Assembly: GCF_000525975.1 (NCBI RefSeq)
Contig: NZ_AODK01000005.1
Coordinates: 62,001 to 126,000 of the forward strand
Source of the DNA: Listeria rocourtiae FSL F6-920
Lineage (GTDB): Bacteria; Bacillota; Bacilli; Lactobacillales; Listeriaceae
Direction: 5' to 3'
Length of the DNA stretch: 64,000 nt
The notes beneath the pieces are model-generated. The model did no database searches. It saw only the letters and a list, made by a program, of their open reading frames with translations, and had not been told where the DNA came from. This document shows, piece by piece, positions 19,141 to 28,674 of the stretch. Each line of letters begins with the position of its first letter. The first letter of the stretch is position 1. The position numbers and the translations under genes were made by a program.

Positions 19141-19509
19141 TTGTCAAACTTAACAAAAATCGAAATTATTACACGTCCAAATCGTTTTTACGAATTCCAA
19201 AAAGCGCTCGCAGAAATCGGTGTTAGTGGCTTGACTGTCACAAAAGCACTGGGAACCGGCCTTGAAAAAGGCTTAATCGAGTTGTACCGCGGGAAAAAGA
19301 AGGAGAATAATGTCCACGAACGCATGAAAATCGAGATTGTCGTTAGTACCGTGCCTGTAGAAGCTGTGCTAGAAGTCGTGAAAAATACTCTGCGAACCGG
19401 CGAACCAGGCGATGGCAAAGTTTTTATTTATCCCGTTGCAGAGGTCATCAAAATAAGCACTGGTGAACGCGGCGTCGATGCTTTACAAGATCATCCAAAA
19501 GAAAACTAG
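19141..19509 (+). CDS. glnK: PII nitrogen regulator GlnK (NrgB)
   Basis: About 122 residues. The most likely start is TTG 19141 (SNLTKIEIITRP), because AAGGGGTGG lies 7-10 bases ahead; a GTG at 19132 overlaps that site. PII trimer fold with TELYRG-like LIELYRGKKKENN. In place of the uridylylated Tyr51 of proteobacterial PII the T-loop has Lys/Glu residues and a later NVHERMKIEIVV, as in Bacillus NrgB. So it should act by effector binding to AmtB and nitrogen regulators, not by uridylylation. Co-transcribed with amtB. Confidence 0.92.
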   Translation: MSNLTKIEIITRPNRFYEFQKALAEIGVSGLTVTKALGTGLEKGLIELYRGKKKENNVHERMKIEIVVSTVPVEAVLEVVKNTLRTGEPGDGKVFIYPVAEVIKISTGERGVDALQDHPKEN

Positions 19510-19664
19510 TTATTTAGATGAGATAAGAATAAAGAAATAGGAACTAATTCTAAAAATACAATGAGAAATCGCATTTTCCCCTTCCCGAAATGAAAAACAG
19601 AGCTTATAATGAAGAAGTAGCTAAATTGGATGTTTTTTTATATATGAAGGAGAGATAGACAAAG

Positions 19665-20039
19665 ATGCGAAAGGTCCCCTTTTTTACAATTATCGCGATT
19701 GTTTTTTTAGCAGGAGGTTACTATTTTCTGCAAAACTCCGCTTCCCCGATAGATGTTTCTTTTAATTTTCTAGTTACGCAGAAGAACAAGGACAATTCTG
19801 TTTCAGGAAATATTGAAGGAGCCGGTAGCAAACAAATAACGCTAGAACTTGACGAATCACAATGGGATTCGGTGAAAGTCGGCAATCGCTATGCTGTAGA
19901 AGCTAGATTTTACGACAAGCATGAAGTGAGTAACAAGGAAAAGAAAACATTAGAAGGTCCATTTTGGTCGAATGAAGCCAATACTGGAATATTAGCAAAC
20001 GATGTTGAAGTCACGATGATTGACACATCCTCAAATTAA
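19665..20039 (+). CDS. Small secreted or membrane-anchored protein of unknown function
   Basis: 124 residues, not a family I recognise. MRKVPFFTIIAIVFLAGGYYF is an N-terminal hydrophobic helix without a lipobox, so probably an anchor. The rest is polar with a beta-rich look. The start ATG follows GGAGAG, and a TATAAT lies at 19605-19610 without a clear -35. It stands alone between amtB-glnK and aspS, with a terminator behind it. Bases 19510-19600 contain nothing I can name. Confidence 0.6.
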   Translation: MRKVPFFTIIAIVFLAGGYYFLQNSASPIDVSFNFLVTQKNKDNSVSGNIEGAGSKQITLELDESQWDSVKVGNRYAVEARFYDKHEVSNKEKKTLEGPFWSNEANTGILANDVEVTMIDTSSN

Positions 20040-20061
20040 AAAAGATGTTAGACAACATCTC

Positions 20062-20106
20062 AAAACTGTAGGTAACACACTAAAATAGTGATGCCTACGG
20101 TTTTTT
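20062..20106 (+). terminator. Terminator after the 19665 gene
   Basis: Hairpin with arms ACTGTAGG / CCTACGGT and inner CACTA / TAGTG, followed by TTTTTT. Confidence 0.85.
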
Positions 20107-20111
20107 GTATG

Positions 20112-20160
20112 AAAAAAATAGGATTTCACACACAAAATCAAAGTGAGAAATCCTATTTTC
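20112..20160 (-). terminator. Terminator of hisS-aspS
   Basis: Inverted repeat AAATAGGATTTC / GAAATCCTATTT with a T7 tail on the minus strand, directly after the aspS stop. Confidence 0.87.
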
Positions 20161-21930
20161 TTATTCTGCTTTCTTCGCTTCAACCGCAAGTGCCAACTCA
20201 GCCAGCTGCGCCTGGCTTACCTCACTTGGAGCGTTCGTCAATGGATCTGCCGCGCTTCCTGTTTTAGGGAAAGCAATCGTATCGCGCAAGTTATTTCTGC
20301 CTGCAAGAATCATGATAATTCGATCCAAGCCAAGTGCAATTCCACCATGTGGCGGCGTTCCAAATTCCAATGCTTCTAGTAAGAAACCGAATTGCTCTGT
20401 CGCTTCTTCATCTGTGAATCCGAGCGCTCGGAACATTTGTTGCTGCATTTCTTTTTTATAAATACGTAGAGAACCTCCACCAATTTCATAGCCATTTAGA
20501 ACGATATCATACGCTTCTGCCATCGCTTTTTCTGGCGCTGTTTCAAGCAATGATGCATCTTGCGGCATTGTGAATGGATGATGGGCAGAAACAAAACGTC
20601 CTGCTTCTTCGTCATATTCAAACAACGGCCAATCCGTCACCCATAAAAATGCTAGCTCGCTCTGGTCGATTAAATCGAGGTCTTGGCCAAGCTTCGAACG
20701 CAATGCACCCAGAGATGCCGCAACTACTTCTGCTTTATCAGCAACAAATAGTAACAAATCACCAACTTCTGCATCTAAAACATTAGCAACCGCTGCTTGA
20801 TTTTCTGGTGTGAAGAATTTAGCAATCGGTCCTTTGAAACCATCCTCTTCTACTTTCATCCATGCAAGACCTTTCGCACCATATCTCCCGACAAACTCTC
20901 CAAGCGCATCAATATCTTTACGCGAGTAGTTCGCTGCCGCCGCTTTTGCATTGATAGCCTTTACTTCACCGCCGTTTTCAATCGCACTCGTAAACACTTT
21001 GAAATCAACATTCGCTACTGCTTCTGCCATGTTTTTCAGTTCTAAACCGAAACGAACGTCGGGTTTGTCACTACCAAAACGATCCATCGCCTCTGCATAC
21101 GTCATGTGCGGGAATGGTTTATCGATTTTAATGCCTTTTGTTGCTTCAACTACCGCAACTAGCATTTCTTCGGTAATCGCTTGAATCTCTTCTTTCGTCA
21201 AAAAACTTGTCTCTAAATCGATTTGTGTAAATTCTGGTTGACGATCCCCGCGCAAATCTTCATCGCGGAAGCAACGTACAATTTGGTAATATTTATCAAA
21301 ACCAGAAGACATCAATAACTGCTTCAAAATTTGTGGTGATTGCGGTAATGCATAAAAATTACCCGGATATACACGACTTGGTACCAAATAATCACGGGCA
21401 CCTTCTGGTGTACTCTTAGTCAAATACGGTGTTTCAATATCAAAAAAGCCCATTTGATCTAATTTTTGCCGGAATGTTTTCGTTGCTGTATGACGCATCT
21501 GAAAAATCTGGTTCATTTCTGGGCGACGCAAATCTAAATAGCGATACTTCAAACGCAGTTCATCCGATACATTCACACCATCTTCAATATAAAACGGCGG
21601 TGTTTTCGAAGCATTCAATACTTCCAATTCCTCAGCTAAAACCTCAATTCGGCCCGTCACCAATTTATCATTTATCGCGCCTTCACTTCTCGCCGCAACC
21701 GTCCCGACAACCGTCACCACAAACTCATTACGAACTGTTTCCGCAATTGCTAAAGCATCCGCTGAAAAATCTGGATTGAAAACAACCTGGACTATTCCTT
21801 CACGATCACGCAAATCGATAAAAATAAGCCCTCCCAAGTCACGACGTTTTTGTACCCAACCATGTAATATTACTTTTTCTCCGATATGTTTCTCCGTTAC
21901 ATCGCCACAATATAATGTTCTTTTCTTCAT
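20161..21930 (-). CDS. aspS: Aspartyl-tRNA synthetase
   Basis: 589 residues, bacterial-type length. N-terminal OB anticodon-binding domain (about 1-105, with [20 protein letters not shown]), class II core with [18 protein letters not shown], the inserted GAD domain (about 285-415), and late motif 3 GIALGLDRI. It starts at 21930, overlapping the hisS stop by four bases, so the two synthetases form one operon under the hisS T-box. It may be discriminating or not; I cannot decide from sequence. Confidence 0.97.
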   Translation of the reverse strand: MKKRTLYCGDVTEKHIGEKVILHGWVQKRRDLGGLIFIDLRDREGIVQVVFNPDFSADALAIAETVRNEFVVTVVGTVAARSEGAINDKLVTGRIEVLAEELEVLNASKTPPFYIEDGVNVSDELRLKYRYLDLRRPEMNQIFQMRHTATKTFRQKLDQMGFFDIETPYLTKSTPEGARDYLVPSRVYPGNFYALPQSPQILKQLLMSSGFDKYYQIVRCFRDEDLRGDRQPEFTQIDLETSFLTKEEIQAITEEMLVAVVEATKGIKIDKPFPHMTYAEAMDRFGSDKPDVRFGLELKNMAEAVANVDFKVFTSAIENGGEVKAINAKAAAANYSRKDIDALGEFVGRYGAKGLAWMKVEEDGFKGPIAKFFTPENQAAVANVLDAEVGDLLLFVADKAEVVAASLGALRSKLGQDLDLIDQSELAFLWVTDWPLFEYDEEAGRFVSAHHPFTMPQDASLLETAPEKAMAEAYDIVLNGYEIGGGSLRIYKKEMQQQMFRALGFTDEEATEQFGFLLEALEFGTPPHGGIALGLDRIIMILAGRNNLRDTIAFPKTGSAADPLTNAPSEVSQAQLAELALAVEAKKAE

Positions 21931-23216
21931 TTGTTTTCCCCCTCTAATTCACGCGCTGCTTGTAAACCAGCCACAACAGCTACTAATTCAATTTCTGTTT
22001 GCTCGCCTGTTTGCATATTTTTCAGCTTGCCCTTACCATTCTCAAGCTCTGTGTCTCCTAAAACTATCGTGAACCTCGCTTTTTTACGATCAGCATCTTT
22101 TAACTGACCTTTCACTTTGCGACCCATATAATCTTTTTCTGCACTAAAACCACTTAATCGCAACTCATTGACCATTGTTACAGCTTTGATTTCAGCACTT
22201 TCCGTCGCTGTAATCACATAACAATCCAAATCGCGTGCAGCAGGAAGCTCAATCCCTTCAACATCAAGTGCCGCAAATAAGCGCTCCACACCTAGTCCAA
22301 AGCCAACACCCGGCGTTTCTGGTCCATCAAATTCCTGCACTAAGCCATGATAACGACCACCACCGCAAAGTGTGGATTTCGCACCAAAGCCTTCTGCCGT
22401 ACTCATAATTTCAAATGTAGTATGATTGTAATAATCCAAACCACGAACTAGCGTCGGATCAACCGTATAAACTATACCTAACGCATCCAAATACGTTTTC
22501 ACCTTCGTGAAATATGCAGTCGATTCTTCGTTTAAAAATTCCAAAATCGACGGTGCTTTCGCGATAAGCGGATGTGCATGATCCACTTTACAATCTAAAA
22601 TACGCAATGGATTTTTATGCAAACGTACTTGACAATCTGCGCAAAATTCATCGATTTGTGGCTCGAAATGCGCCACGAGAGCATCTTTATGTTTTAAGCG
22701 ACTTTCTTTATCGCCTAGACTGTTGATAACTAGTTCAATATTTCGCAAACCTAGCTCTTTATAGAACGACATCGCCAAGGAAATAATTTCTGCATCGATT
22801 GCCGGGTCATTACTTCCAAGCGCCTCGAGTCCCATTTGCGTAAACTGGCGCTGTCTCGCACCTTGTGGACGTTCATAGCGAAACATCGGACCTGAATAAT
22901 AGAGTTTCACGGGTTGGTTCACTTGGCCAAATAGTTTATGCTCTACAAATGCACGAACTACGGATGCTGTACCTTCTGGACGCAATGTCAAACTTCTGTT
23001 TTTCTTATCTTGAAACGTGTACATCTCTTTCGAAACGATATCCGTTGTATCTCCCACGCCTCGTTGGAATAATTCTGTATGCTCAAAAATTGGTGTCCGA
23101 ATTTCTTCATATTGAAATTTCTCACATATCGATTGGAAAACGCGTTCTACATAATGCCACTTTTCTACTTCTCCCGGTAAAATATCGCGTGTTCCTCTTG
23201 GCAATTTCATTTGCAT
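21927..23216 (-). CDS. hisS: Histidyl-tRNA synthetase
   Basis: 429 residues. ATG 23216 follows AGGAGGGA. Class II motifs: motif 2 region [19 protein letters not shown], the His-specific [14 protein letters not shown], and [11 protein letters not shown] (motif 3). C-terminal anticodon-binding domain from about 325. It is first in hisS-aspS. The T-box leader ends about 310 bases before the start, and repeats E and D occupy the gap. Confidence 0.97.
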   Translation of the reverse strand: MQMKLPRGTRDILPGEVEKWHYVERVFQSICEKFQYEEIRTPIFEHTELFQRGVGDTTDIVSKEMYTFQDKKNRSLTLRPEGTASVVRAFVEHKLFGQVNQPVKLYYSGPMFRYERPQGARQRQFTQMGLEALGSNDPAIDAEIISLAMSFYKELGLRNIELVINSLGDKESRLKHKDALVAHFEPQIDEFCADCQVRLHKNPLRILDCKVDHAHPLIAKAPSILEFLNEESTAYFTKVKTYLDALGIVYTVDPTLVRGLDYYNHTTFEIMSTAEGFGAKSTLCGGGRYHGLVQEFDGPETPGVGFGLGVERLFAALDVEGIELPAARDLDCYVITATESAEIKAVTMVNELRLSGFSAEKDYMGRKVKGQLKDADRKKARFTIVLGDTELENGKGKLKNMQTGEQTEIELVAVVAGLQAARELEGENK

Positions 23217-23323
23217 GCCTTATCCCTCCTAAAATTTGCGAATAGTTGCGTTGGGGTTGAACTGAGTTTGAGTGAACAGTCAGTGTGTATCTTCGGTTGG
23301 TTTGTATAGTAGTTATTCCCATT

Positions 23324-23406
23324 AAGCGACACTGGGGATTACATGCTCAACTGCGTTTGCCTGCACATTGTGGCTCTTGCATCTCTAACTCTTCTTTGTG
23401 GTTCCT
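23324..23406 (+). repeat. Dispersed structured repeat, copy E
   Basis: Divergent copy of the family: GGGGATTACATGCTCAACTG, then GCCTGCACATTGTGGCTCTT. Its second half is degraded and the closing hairpin is weak. It lies in tandem with copy D, start-to-start 105 bases, inside the hisS leader. Confidence 0.6.
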
Positions 23407-23428
23407 CGGTTCTTCTTTGTTTTCCGGC

Positions 23429-23518
23429 GTAAGAGCCACTGGTGGATTACATGCTCACTTTTTTCGCATGCATATTGAGGCTCTAATTCAGCATAGGACA
23501 CTTCGTAAGAGCCTCAAC
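23429..23518 (+). repeat. Dispersed structured repeat, copy D
   Basis: Well-preserved copy: TAAGAGCCACTGGTGGATTA, CATGCTCACTTTTTTCGCAT, GCATATTGAGGCTCTAATTC, and closing CTTCGTAAGAGCC. Hairpin arms GGCTCT / AGAGCC. It lies immediately downstream (in hisS sense) of the T-box terminator. Confidence 0.8.
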
Positions 23519-23524
23519 AACAAA

Positions 23525-23799
23525 AAAACCCCATCCCTCGTCTTAACTAAATAAAACAAGGGACGAGAGTTAACCCGTGGTACCACCCTAAATTGAGGAC
23601 AATAATATTCCTCCACTCAAAACAGTTAACGCCTGTCAACGTTCTTACTTACTAAGCGCCTCAACGCCGTTTAGCAAGAAGCCTCTGGAGTGTCTTTTCG
23701 ACATTTTAACTGCAATCGGTCTCCCAGCCTAAGGACCCATCTCTCTTTACCAGCAAATGCATGTCGTACTTTTCTCCGTCATCGGTCATCTATTAATTA
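23525..23799 (-). promoter_or_regulatory. T-box leader of hisS-aspS
   Basis: T-box core AGGGTGGTACCACG on the minus strand at about 23574-23590, followed by terminator arms CTCTCGTC / GACGAGGG and a T7 tract near 23522-23528. A CAC triplet in GACAC of stem I is a candidate His specifier, though the following base is a pyrimidine, so this is less certain than in alaS or valS. It controls histidyl- and aspartyl-tRNA synthetase together. Confidence 0.9.
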
Positions 23800-23805
23800 C
23801 CCTTA

Positions 23806-23834
23806 AGACTACTAGAATTTGCCTCAAAAGTCAA
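23806..23834 (-). promoter_or_regulatory. Promoter of the hisS leader
   Basis: Minus-strand -35 TTGACT (23829-23834), 17-base spacer, -10 TAGTCT (23806-23811). Confidence 0.6.
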
Positions 23835-23947
23835 TAATGTTTTGAAAAATAATCGCGAAAATATAGGTTTAATGTTTCATAATGGCTTGTTTTATGATAA
23901 TCTTTTTATAGGTAGATATTTTTTAGGGGTATAGGTGGTGCACATTG

Positions 23948-25234
23948 ATGAAAAATAAGTTCCTGTTTATAACCGTGCTCTCGTTCTTGCTTATCGGAGC
24001 CGGCATTTTGTCTACAATTGCGATGGCAAATGCGAACACGGTACAAGTAAAAGCGGAAGTTTTAAACGTCAGAAGCGGACCAGGACTCGCATTCGACGTC
24101 ACATCTCAAGTAAGAAAAAACGAAATTCTAAATGTTATTGATGAAGAAAATAAGTGGTATAAAGTTCGCCTTGAAAACGGGCAGAGCGGTTACGTTGCAA
24201 GTTGGCTCGTGCAAAATGTCGATGTCAGTGCATCTAGTAACAGTCTCGCTACCGTCACAAGCGATGGTGGCTTAAATGTGCGGAGTAAACCTTCCACCAA
24301 TGCCACTGTCCTTGGAACTCTAAAAGGTGGCGATCAAATTACTGTCACAAGTCAATCAAATGGCTGGACACAAATTCAATATCAAGGTCAAACCGCATGG
24401 GTTAATTCATCGTATATTAAGATGCAGGAATCTGCGACAAAAGAATCCAAAAATCATCTACAAACCGTTACAATACGGTCTAATGGCACAAATATCCGTT
24501 CTGGACCTGGTCGAAATAACGATACGATTGAAACCGCCGACGCTGGAACCGTCTATAATATCGATGGTGTTCAAGGCGATTGGTATCAAATCACAACATC
24601 ATCAGGTAAGCAAGGTTACGTAGCCAACTGGGTTGTCGATGTCTCTACTTCCAAAACCAAGAGTGCGCCAAAATCTAAAACAACATCACTGGCCGAAGCA
24701 ACAATTGTTATTGACCCTGGTCACGGAGGTAACGATCCTGGCGCTCAAGGACAGAACGGTACCGTTGAAAAGAAAGCAACCTTGAAAACAGCCAAAGCCG
24801 TAGCCGCACGTCTAGAACAAAGCGGTGCGAAAGTGATTTTAACGAGAGATAGTGATGAATATGTATCTCTAAAAGATCGCGCCAGAAAAGCAGAGAAACA
24901 TAATGCCGATGCCTTCATTTCACTTCATTTTGACTCCGTAGAAGATGCAAGCGACGCAAGTGTCAATGGACAAACAACTTATTACTACAAAAACAAAGAC
25001 CAAAGCTTGGCAGAAAGTATTAACGAAAGCCTAGCAAGTAACTTAACAAGCAAGAACCGAGGTACACGCTCAGGTGATTTCTACGTACTACGCGAAAACA
25101 CACAGCCATCCGTATTACTGGAGCTAGGATATTTAAGCTCAAGCATTGACGAACAGAAAATGAACTCCAGTAGCTTCCGAGACGACGTGGCCAACGCAAT
25201 ATTCGACGGACTAAGCGGATATTTTAAAAACTAG
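23948..25234 (+). CDS. Secreted N-acetylmuramoyl-L-alanine amidase with three SH3b repeats
   Basis: About 428 residues from ATG 23948, with AGGTGG ahead. Signal peptide to about 30 (FLLIGAGILSTIAMANA). Three bacterial SH3 domains follow (about 32-92, 98-160, 170-235), each with a VRSGPG/VRSKPS-type motif and a W-tail such as GYVASWLV. Then a Ser/Lys-rich linker and an Amidase_3 catalytic domain (about 250-426) with zinc ligands in IDPGHGGNDPGA and SLHFDS and catalytic Glu in LLELGYLSS. It cuts the MurNAc-L-Ala bond of peptidoglycan; the SH3b domains bind wall. YrvJ-like. Confidence 0.95.
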   Translation: MKNKFLFITVLSFLLIGAGILSTIAMANANTVQVKAEVLNVRSGPGLAFDVTSQVRKNEILNVIDEENKWYKVRLENGQSGYVASWLVQNVDVSASSNSLATVTSDGGLNVRSKPSTNATVLGTLKGGDQITVTSQSNGWTQIQYQGQTAWVNSSYIKMQESATKESKNHLQTVTIRSNGTNIRSGPGRNNDTIETADAGTVYNIDGVQGDWYQITTSSGKQGYVANWVVDVSTSKTKSAPKSKTTSLAEATIVIDPGHGGNDPGAQGQNGTVEKKATLKTAKAVAARLEQSGAKVILTRDSDEYVSLKDRARKAEKHNADAFISLHFDSVEDASDASVNGQTTYYYKNKDQSLAESINESLASNLTSKNRGTRSGDFYVLRENTQPSVLLELGYLSSSIDEQKMNSSSFRDDVANAIFDGLSGYFKN

Positions 25235-25239
25235 GTACT

Positions 25240-25285
25240 AAAAAATGCTAAGACAAGCTTCCAAGCTTTGCCTTAGCATTTTTTA
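25240..25285. terminator. Bidirectional terminator
   Basis: Long stem AAAAAATGCTAAG..CAAGCTT with AAGCTTTGCCTTAGCATTTTTT between the convergent amidase and dtd genes; usable from both strands. Confidence 0.9.
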
Positions 25286-25292
25286 ATACTTA

Positions 25293-25748
25293 CTATTTTC
25301 CTAGTAACTCCAGCGAATCTAAAATAATCGTCACCGGACCATGATTCACAATACTAACATCCATCATTGCCCCAAAAACCCCAGTCTCAACAACGATTCC
25401 CTCAGCCCCAAGCAATTTATTAAACAAGTCATACAAATCTGACGCTACATCAGGAGACGCTGAATTCGTAAAACTAGGTCGCCTCCCCTTCTTCACATCT
25501 GCATATAGCGTGAATTGCGAAACACTAAGAATTGCACCGCCAAAATCTTGAATCGATAAATTCATTTTGTCTGTATCATCTTCAAAAATACGCAGTCCAA
25601 GAATCTTCTTCACAATATACTTCACGTCTTCTTCCGTATCATCATGTGTGAAACCAACCAGCAGGCAAAGCCCGCCAGCAATTTCCCCTACAATTTCATT
25701 ATCAATCGTCACACTTGCTTCATAGCAACGTTGCGCCACAACCCGCAT
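25293..25748 (-). CDS. dtd: D-aminoacyl-tRNA deacylase
   Basis: 151 residues, the normal length. Removes D-amino acids (and Gly from tRNA-Ala) from tRNA. Motifs [17 protein letters not shown] and late NHGPVTI, where the usual N-x-GPVT carries His. Start [13 protein letters not shown] follows GGGGGA. It lies 21 bases after relA in the same direction, an arrangement conserved in Bacillales. Confidence 0.95.
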   Translation of the reverse strand: MRVVAQRCYEASVTIDNEIVGEIAGGLCLLVGFTHDDTEEDVKYIVKKILGLRIFEDDTDKMNLSIQDFGGAILSVSQFTLYADVKKGRRPSFTNSASPDVASDLYDLFNKLLGAEGIVVETGVFGAMMDVSIVNHGPVTIILDSLELLGK

Positions 25749-25769
25749 TCTAAAATCCCCCAGTCAGTC

Positions 25770-27990
25770 TTAATTCATTAAACGTCTAACTGTATAGACA
25801 TCAGGAACTTGCTTGATTTTGTCGACAACCCGTTGCAGATGATTAATATTATGAATTTGAAGCGTTAATACGAGCGTCGCCATTTTGTTATTATCTACTT
25901 TTGCGTTAACACCATTAATATTGCTTGTCAGACTGTTTACGACTTGTAAAATATCATTTAGCATACCATTGCGATTATAGCCAAACACCTCGATATCAAC
26001 GTTGTAATCGGTTTTAGCAGTCATATCCGCGTCTTCCCACTCAACATCAATCAATCGTTCAGTATCTGGACCTGTCACATTCGGGCAATCTTTGCGATGA
26101 ATCGAAATGCCACGCCCCTTCGTAATGTAACCAACAATTTCATCTCCTGGTACCGGATTACAACAGCGCGATAAACGAATGAGCAGGTTGCCAACACCTT
26201 GCACGACAACACCAGCGTTATGTTTGATTTTAAGTCTCTCATTATTACTATCCGCCGGGTTTTTCGCTTTTGCCTCCACTTTATTTAATAACTTCTCTGT
26301 TTGCTCCTCAAGTTCCCGCTCACGGCGTTCCTTCTCTGTTAAACGGTTCGCCACCTGAAGCGCCGTAATTCCGTTATAACCAACCGCTGCAAATAAATCA
26401 TCTTCATGACTAAAATTCAAACGTTCGGCAAGTTTATTAATATTCTCTGTCGTCATCACTTTCTTAGGCTCAAAATCAAGCTGACGCAATTCCTTCTCTA
26501 CCATATCGCGACCTTTTTCAACGTTTTCTTCCTTCGCTTGACGTTTGAAGAACTGACGAATCTTGTTTTTCGCTTGCGATGTCTGCACCAGTTTCAACCA
26601 ATCACGACTTGGTCCATACGAATGTTTTGATGTCAAAATTTCAATGATATCGCCTGTTTTTAATTTATAATCAAGCGTAACAATCTTGCCGTTGATTTTG
26701 GCACCAATCGTCTTGTTACCAATCTCGGTATGAATCCGGTAAGCAAAATCAAGTGGTACAGAACCATTTGGTAGCTCGAAAACATCTCCTTTTGGAGTAA
26801 AGACATAGACAACATCGGTAAATAAATCAAGTTTTAACGATTCCATAAATTCTTCAGCGTTCTCTGACTCATTCTGGTATTCAATGATTTCACGGAACCA
26901 GCTCATTTTATTGTCAAAGGACGTTTTCGAATTGATGACTTTTCCTTCTTTGTAAGCCCAATGTGCCGCAACCCCATATTCCGCGATTTGGTGCATTTCA
27001 AGTGTCCTAATTTGCACTTCTAACGGTTCACCTTGCGGGCCAATCACCGTCGTATGAAGCGACTGATACATATTGGACTTCGGCATCGCAATATAATCTT
27101 TAAAGCGTCCCGGCATTGGTTTCCAACGTGTATGAATAACACCCAAAACAGCATAACAATCCTTTATGCTATCAACCAAAATACGAACCGCTAGTAAATC
27201 GTAAATTTCGTTAAATTGCTTGTGTTGCTCTGACATTTTGCGATAAATGGAATAAATATGTTTCGGACGACCAGTGATATCTGCCTTAATATGCAATTCA
27301 TCCAGATTCTCATTCACACCATCAATCACATCACGCAAATAACGCTCACGCTCTTCCCGCTTCTGCTTCATCAAATGTACAATACGATAATATTGTTGCG
27401 GATTCAAATAACGTAAAGCGGTATCCTCTAATTCCCATTTTACGCGAGAAATCCCCAAACGATGAGCAATCGGCGCAAAAATTTCTAACGTCTCATTAGC
27501 AATACGGCGCTGTTTCTCGACAGGAAGATGCTTTAACGTGCGCATATTATGCAATCGATCTGCCAATTTCACGAGCATCACGCGAATATCTTGTGCCATA
27601 GCGATAAACATTTTGCGGTGATTCTCTGCCTGTTGCTCCTCATGCGATTTATATTTAATTTTCCCGAGCTTCGTTACACCATCCACAATCATTGCAACTT
27701 CTGGGCTAAACGCCTCTTCTAAATCTTGCAAAGTAATCGACGTGTCTTCAACAACATCATGCAAAAAACCAGAAGCAACGGTAGCTGGATCCATCTCTAG
27801 CTCCACTAATATTCCTGCGACCTGAATAGGATGAATAAAATAAGGTTCTCCCGATTTGCGGAATTGATCCTTGTGCGCCTCACGCGCATAGTCACAAGCT
27901 TTTTTGACAAGCGCAAGATGCTCCTCATTCATATAATGAGAAGCCATTTCAATTACTTGATCCGCTGTTAAATTTTTGTTCTTTAGCCAT
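25770..27990 (-). CDS. relA: (p)ppGpp synthetase/hydrolase RelA (Rel)
   Basis: About 740 residues. Bifunctional Rel: HD hydrolase ([20 protein letters not shown]), RelA/SpoT synthetase ([23 protein letters not shown]), TGS domain ([12 protein letters not shown]), zinc-finger-like [14 protein letters not shown] and C-terminal ACT. The best start is ATG 27990 (MAKEQ...), which has a good ribosome site, but then an A5 run at 27973-27977 is one base too long to reach NLTADQV. An uninterrupted frame instead begins at 28010 with an unusual leader ([10 protein letters not shown]) and no site. I infer another homopolymer error. Confidence 0.95.
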
Positions 27991-28030
27991 AGTCCCCACA
28001 CCCTTTTCATCCACGCTAGCTATAAGTATG

Positions 28031-28057
28031 TAAAAGCACTCACGAATGAGTGCTTTT
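28031..28057 (-). terminator. Terminator between apt and relA
   Basis: Hairpin AAAGCACTC-attcgt-GAGTGCTTTT on the minus strand. A TATAAT-like element lies only about 20 bases upstream at 28078-28083, so the hairpin might also sit at the 5' end of a relA transcript. Confidence 0.75.
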
Positions 28058-28152
28058 TAAAATTATTCTTATTTGATATTATAGCATGTTTTACACGACT
28101 CATAAAGTAATTTTGTTGCTAGAATCAGAAAAAACGTTTTCCGACAAACATT

Positions 28153-28674
28153 TTAGAAATTCATCAAAATCAGACGGTCGTAACCTTCTAATTTTTTATG
28201 ACCTTCAAGCTCTGTTAATTCAATGAGAAAGGCACAACCAGCTACAATGCCACCAAGTTCTTCAACAAGCTTAATTGTTGCTTCAATCGTACCACCTGTC
28301 GCTAACAAATCATCTGTGATAAGAACGCGTTGTCCAGGCTTGATTGCATCTTTATGCATCGACAGTTTATTCGTGCCATACTCCAAATCGTACTCCATAT
28401 CAACCGTTTCACGAGGTAGCTTATTCGGTTTACGAACTGGCGCAAAGCCAATTCCCAATGAATACGCAACGGGACATCCGATAATAAAACCACGCGCTTC
28501 TGGTCCAACAATAACATCCACATTCATTTTTTTTGCGTATGCAACAATTTGATCCGTCGCAAATTTATACGCCTCACCATGACTCATCAACGGCGTGATA
28601 TCTTTAAAAACAATACCTTCTTTTGGCCAATCGTTTACAATCGCTACATAACTTCTTAATTCTTCTAAGTTCAT
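28153..28674 (-). CDS. apt: Adenine phosphoribosyltransferase
   Basis: 173 residues from ATG 28674 ([13 protein letters not shown]), with TTTGGAGG ahead. Type I PRTase motif [13 protein letters not shown] binds PRPP; also [10 protein letters not shown]. Salvages adenine to AMP. The start overlaps the recJ stop as ATGA, indicating coupling. Confidence 0.96.
   Translation of the reverse strand: MNLEELRSYVAIVNDWPKEGIVFKDITPLMSHGEAYKFATDQIVAYAKKMNVDVIVGPEARGFIIGCPVAYSLGIGFAPVRKPNKLPRETVDMEYDLEYGTNKLSMHKDAIKPGQRVLITDDLLATGGTIEATIKLVEELGGIVAGCAFLIELTELEGHKKLEGYDRLILMNF

Noticed and set aside
25293-25748. His in the NHGPVT motif of dtd as a sign of inactivity
   Set aside because: The position is variable in the family and the rest of the active site is kept.
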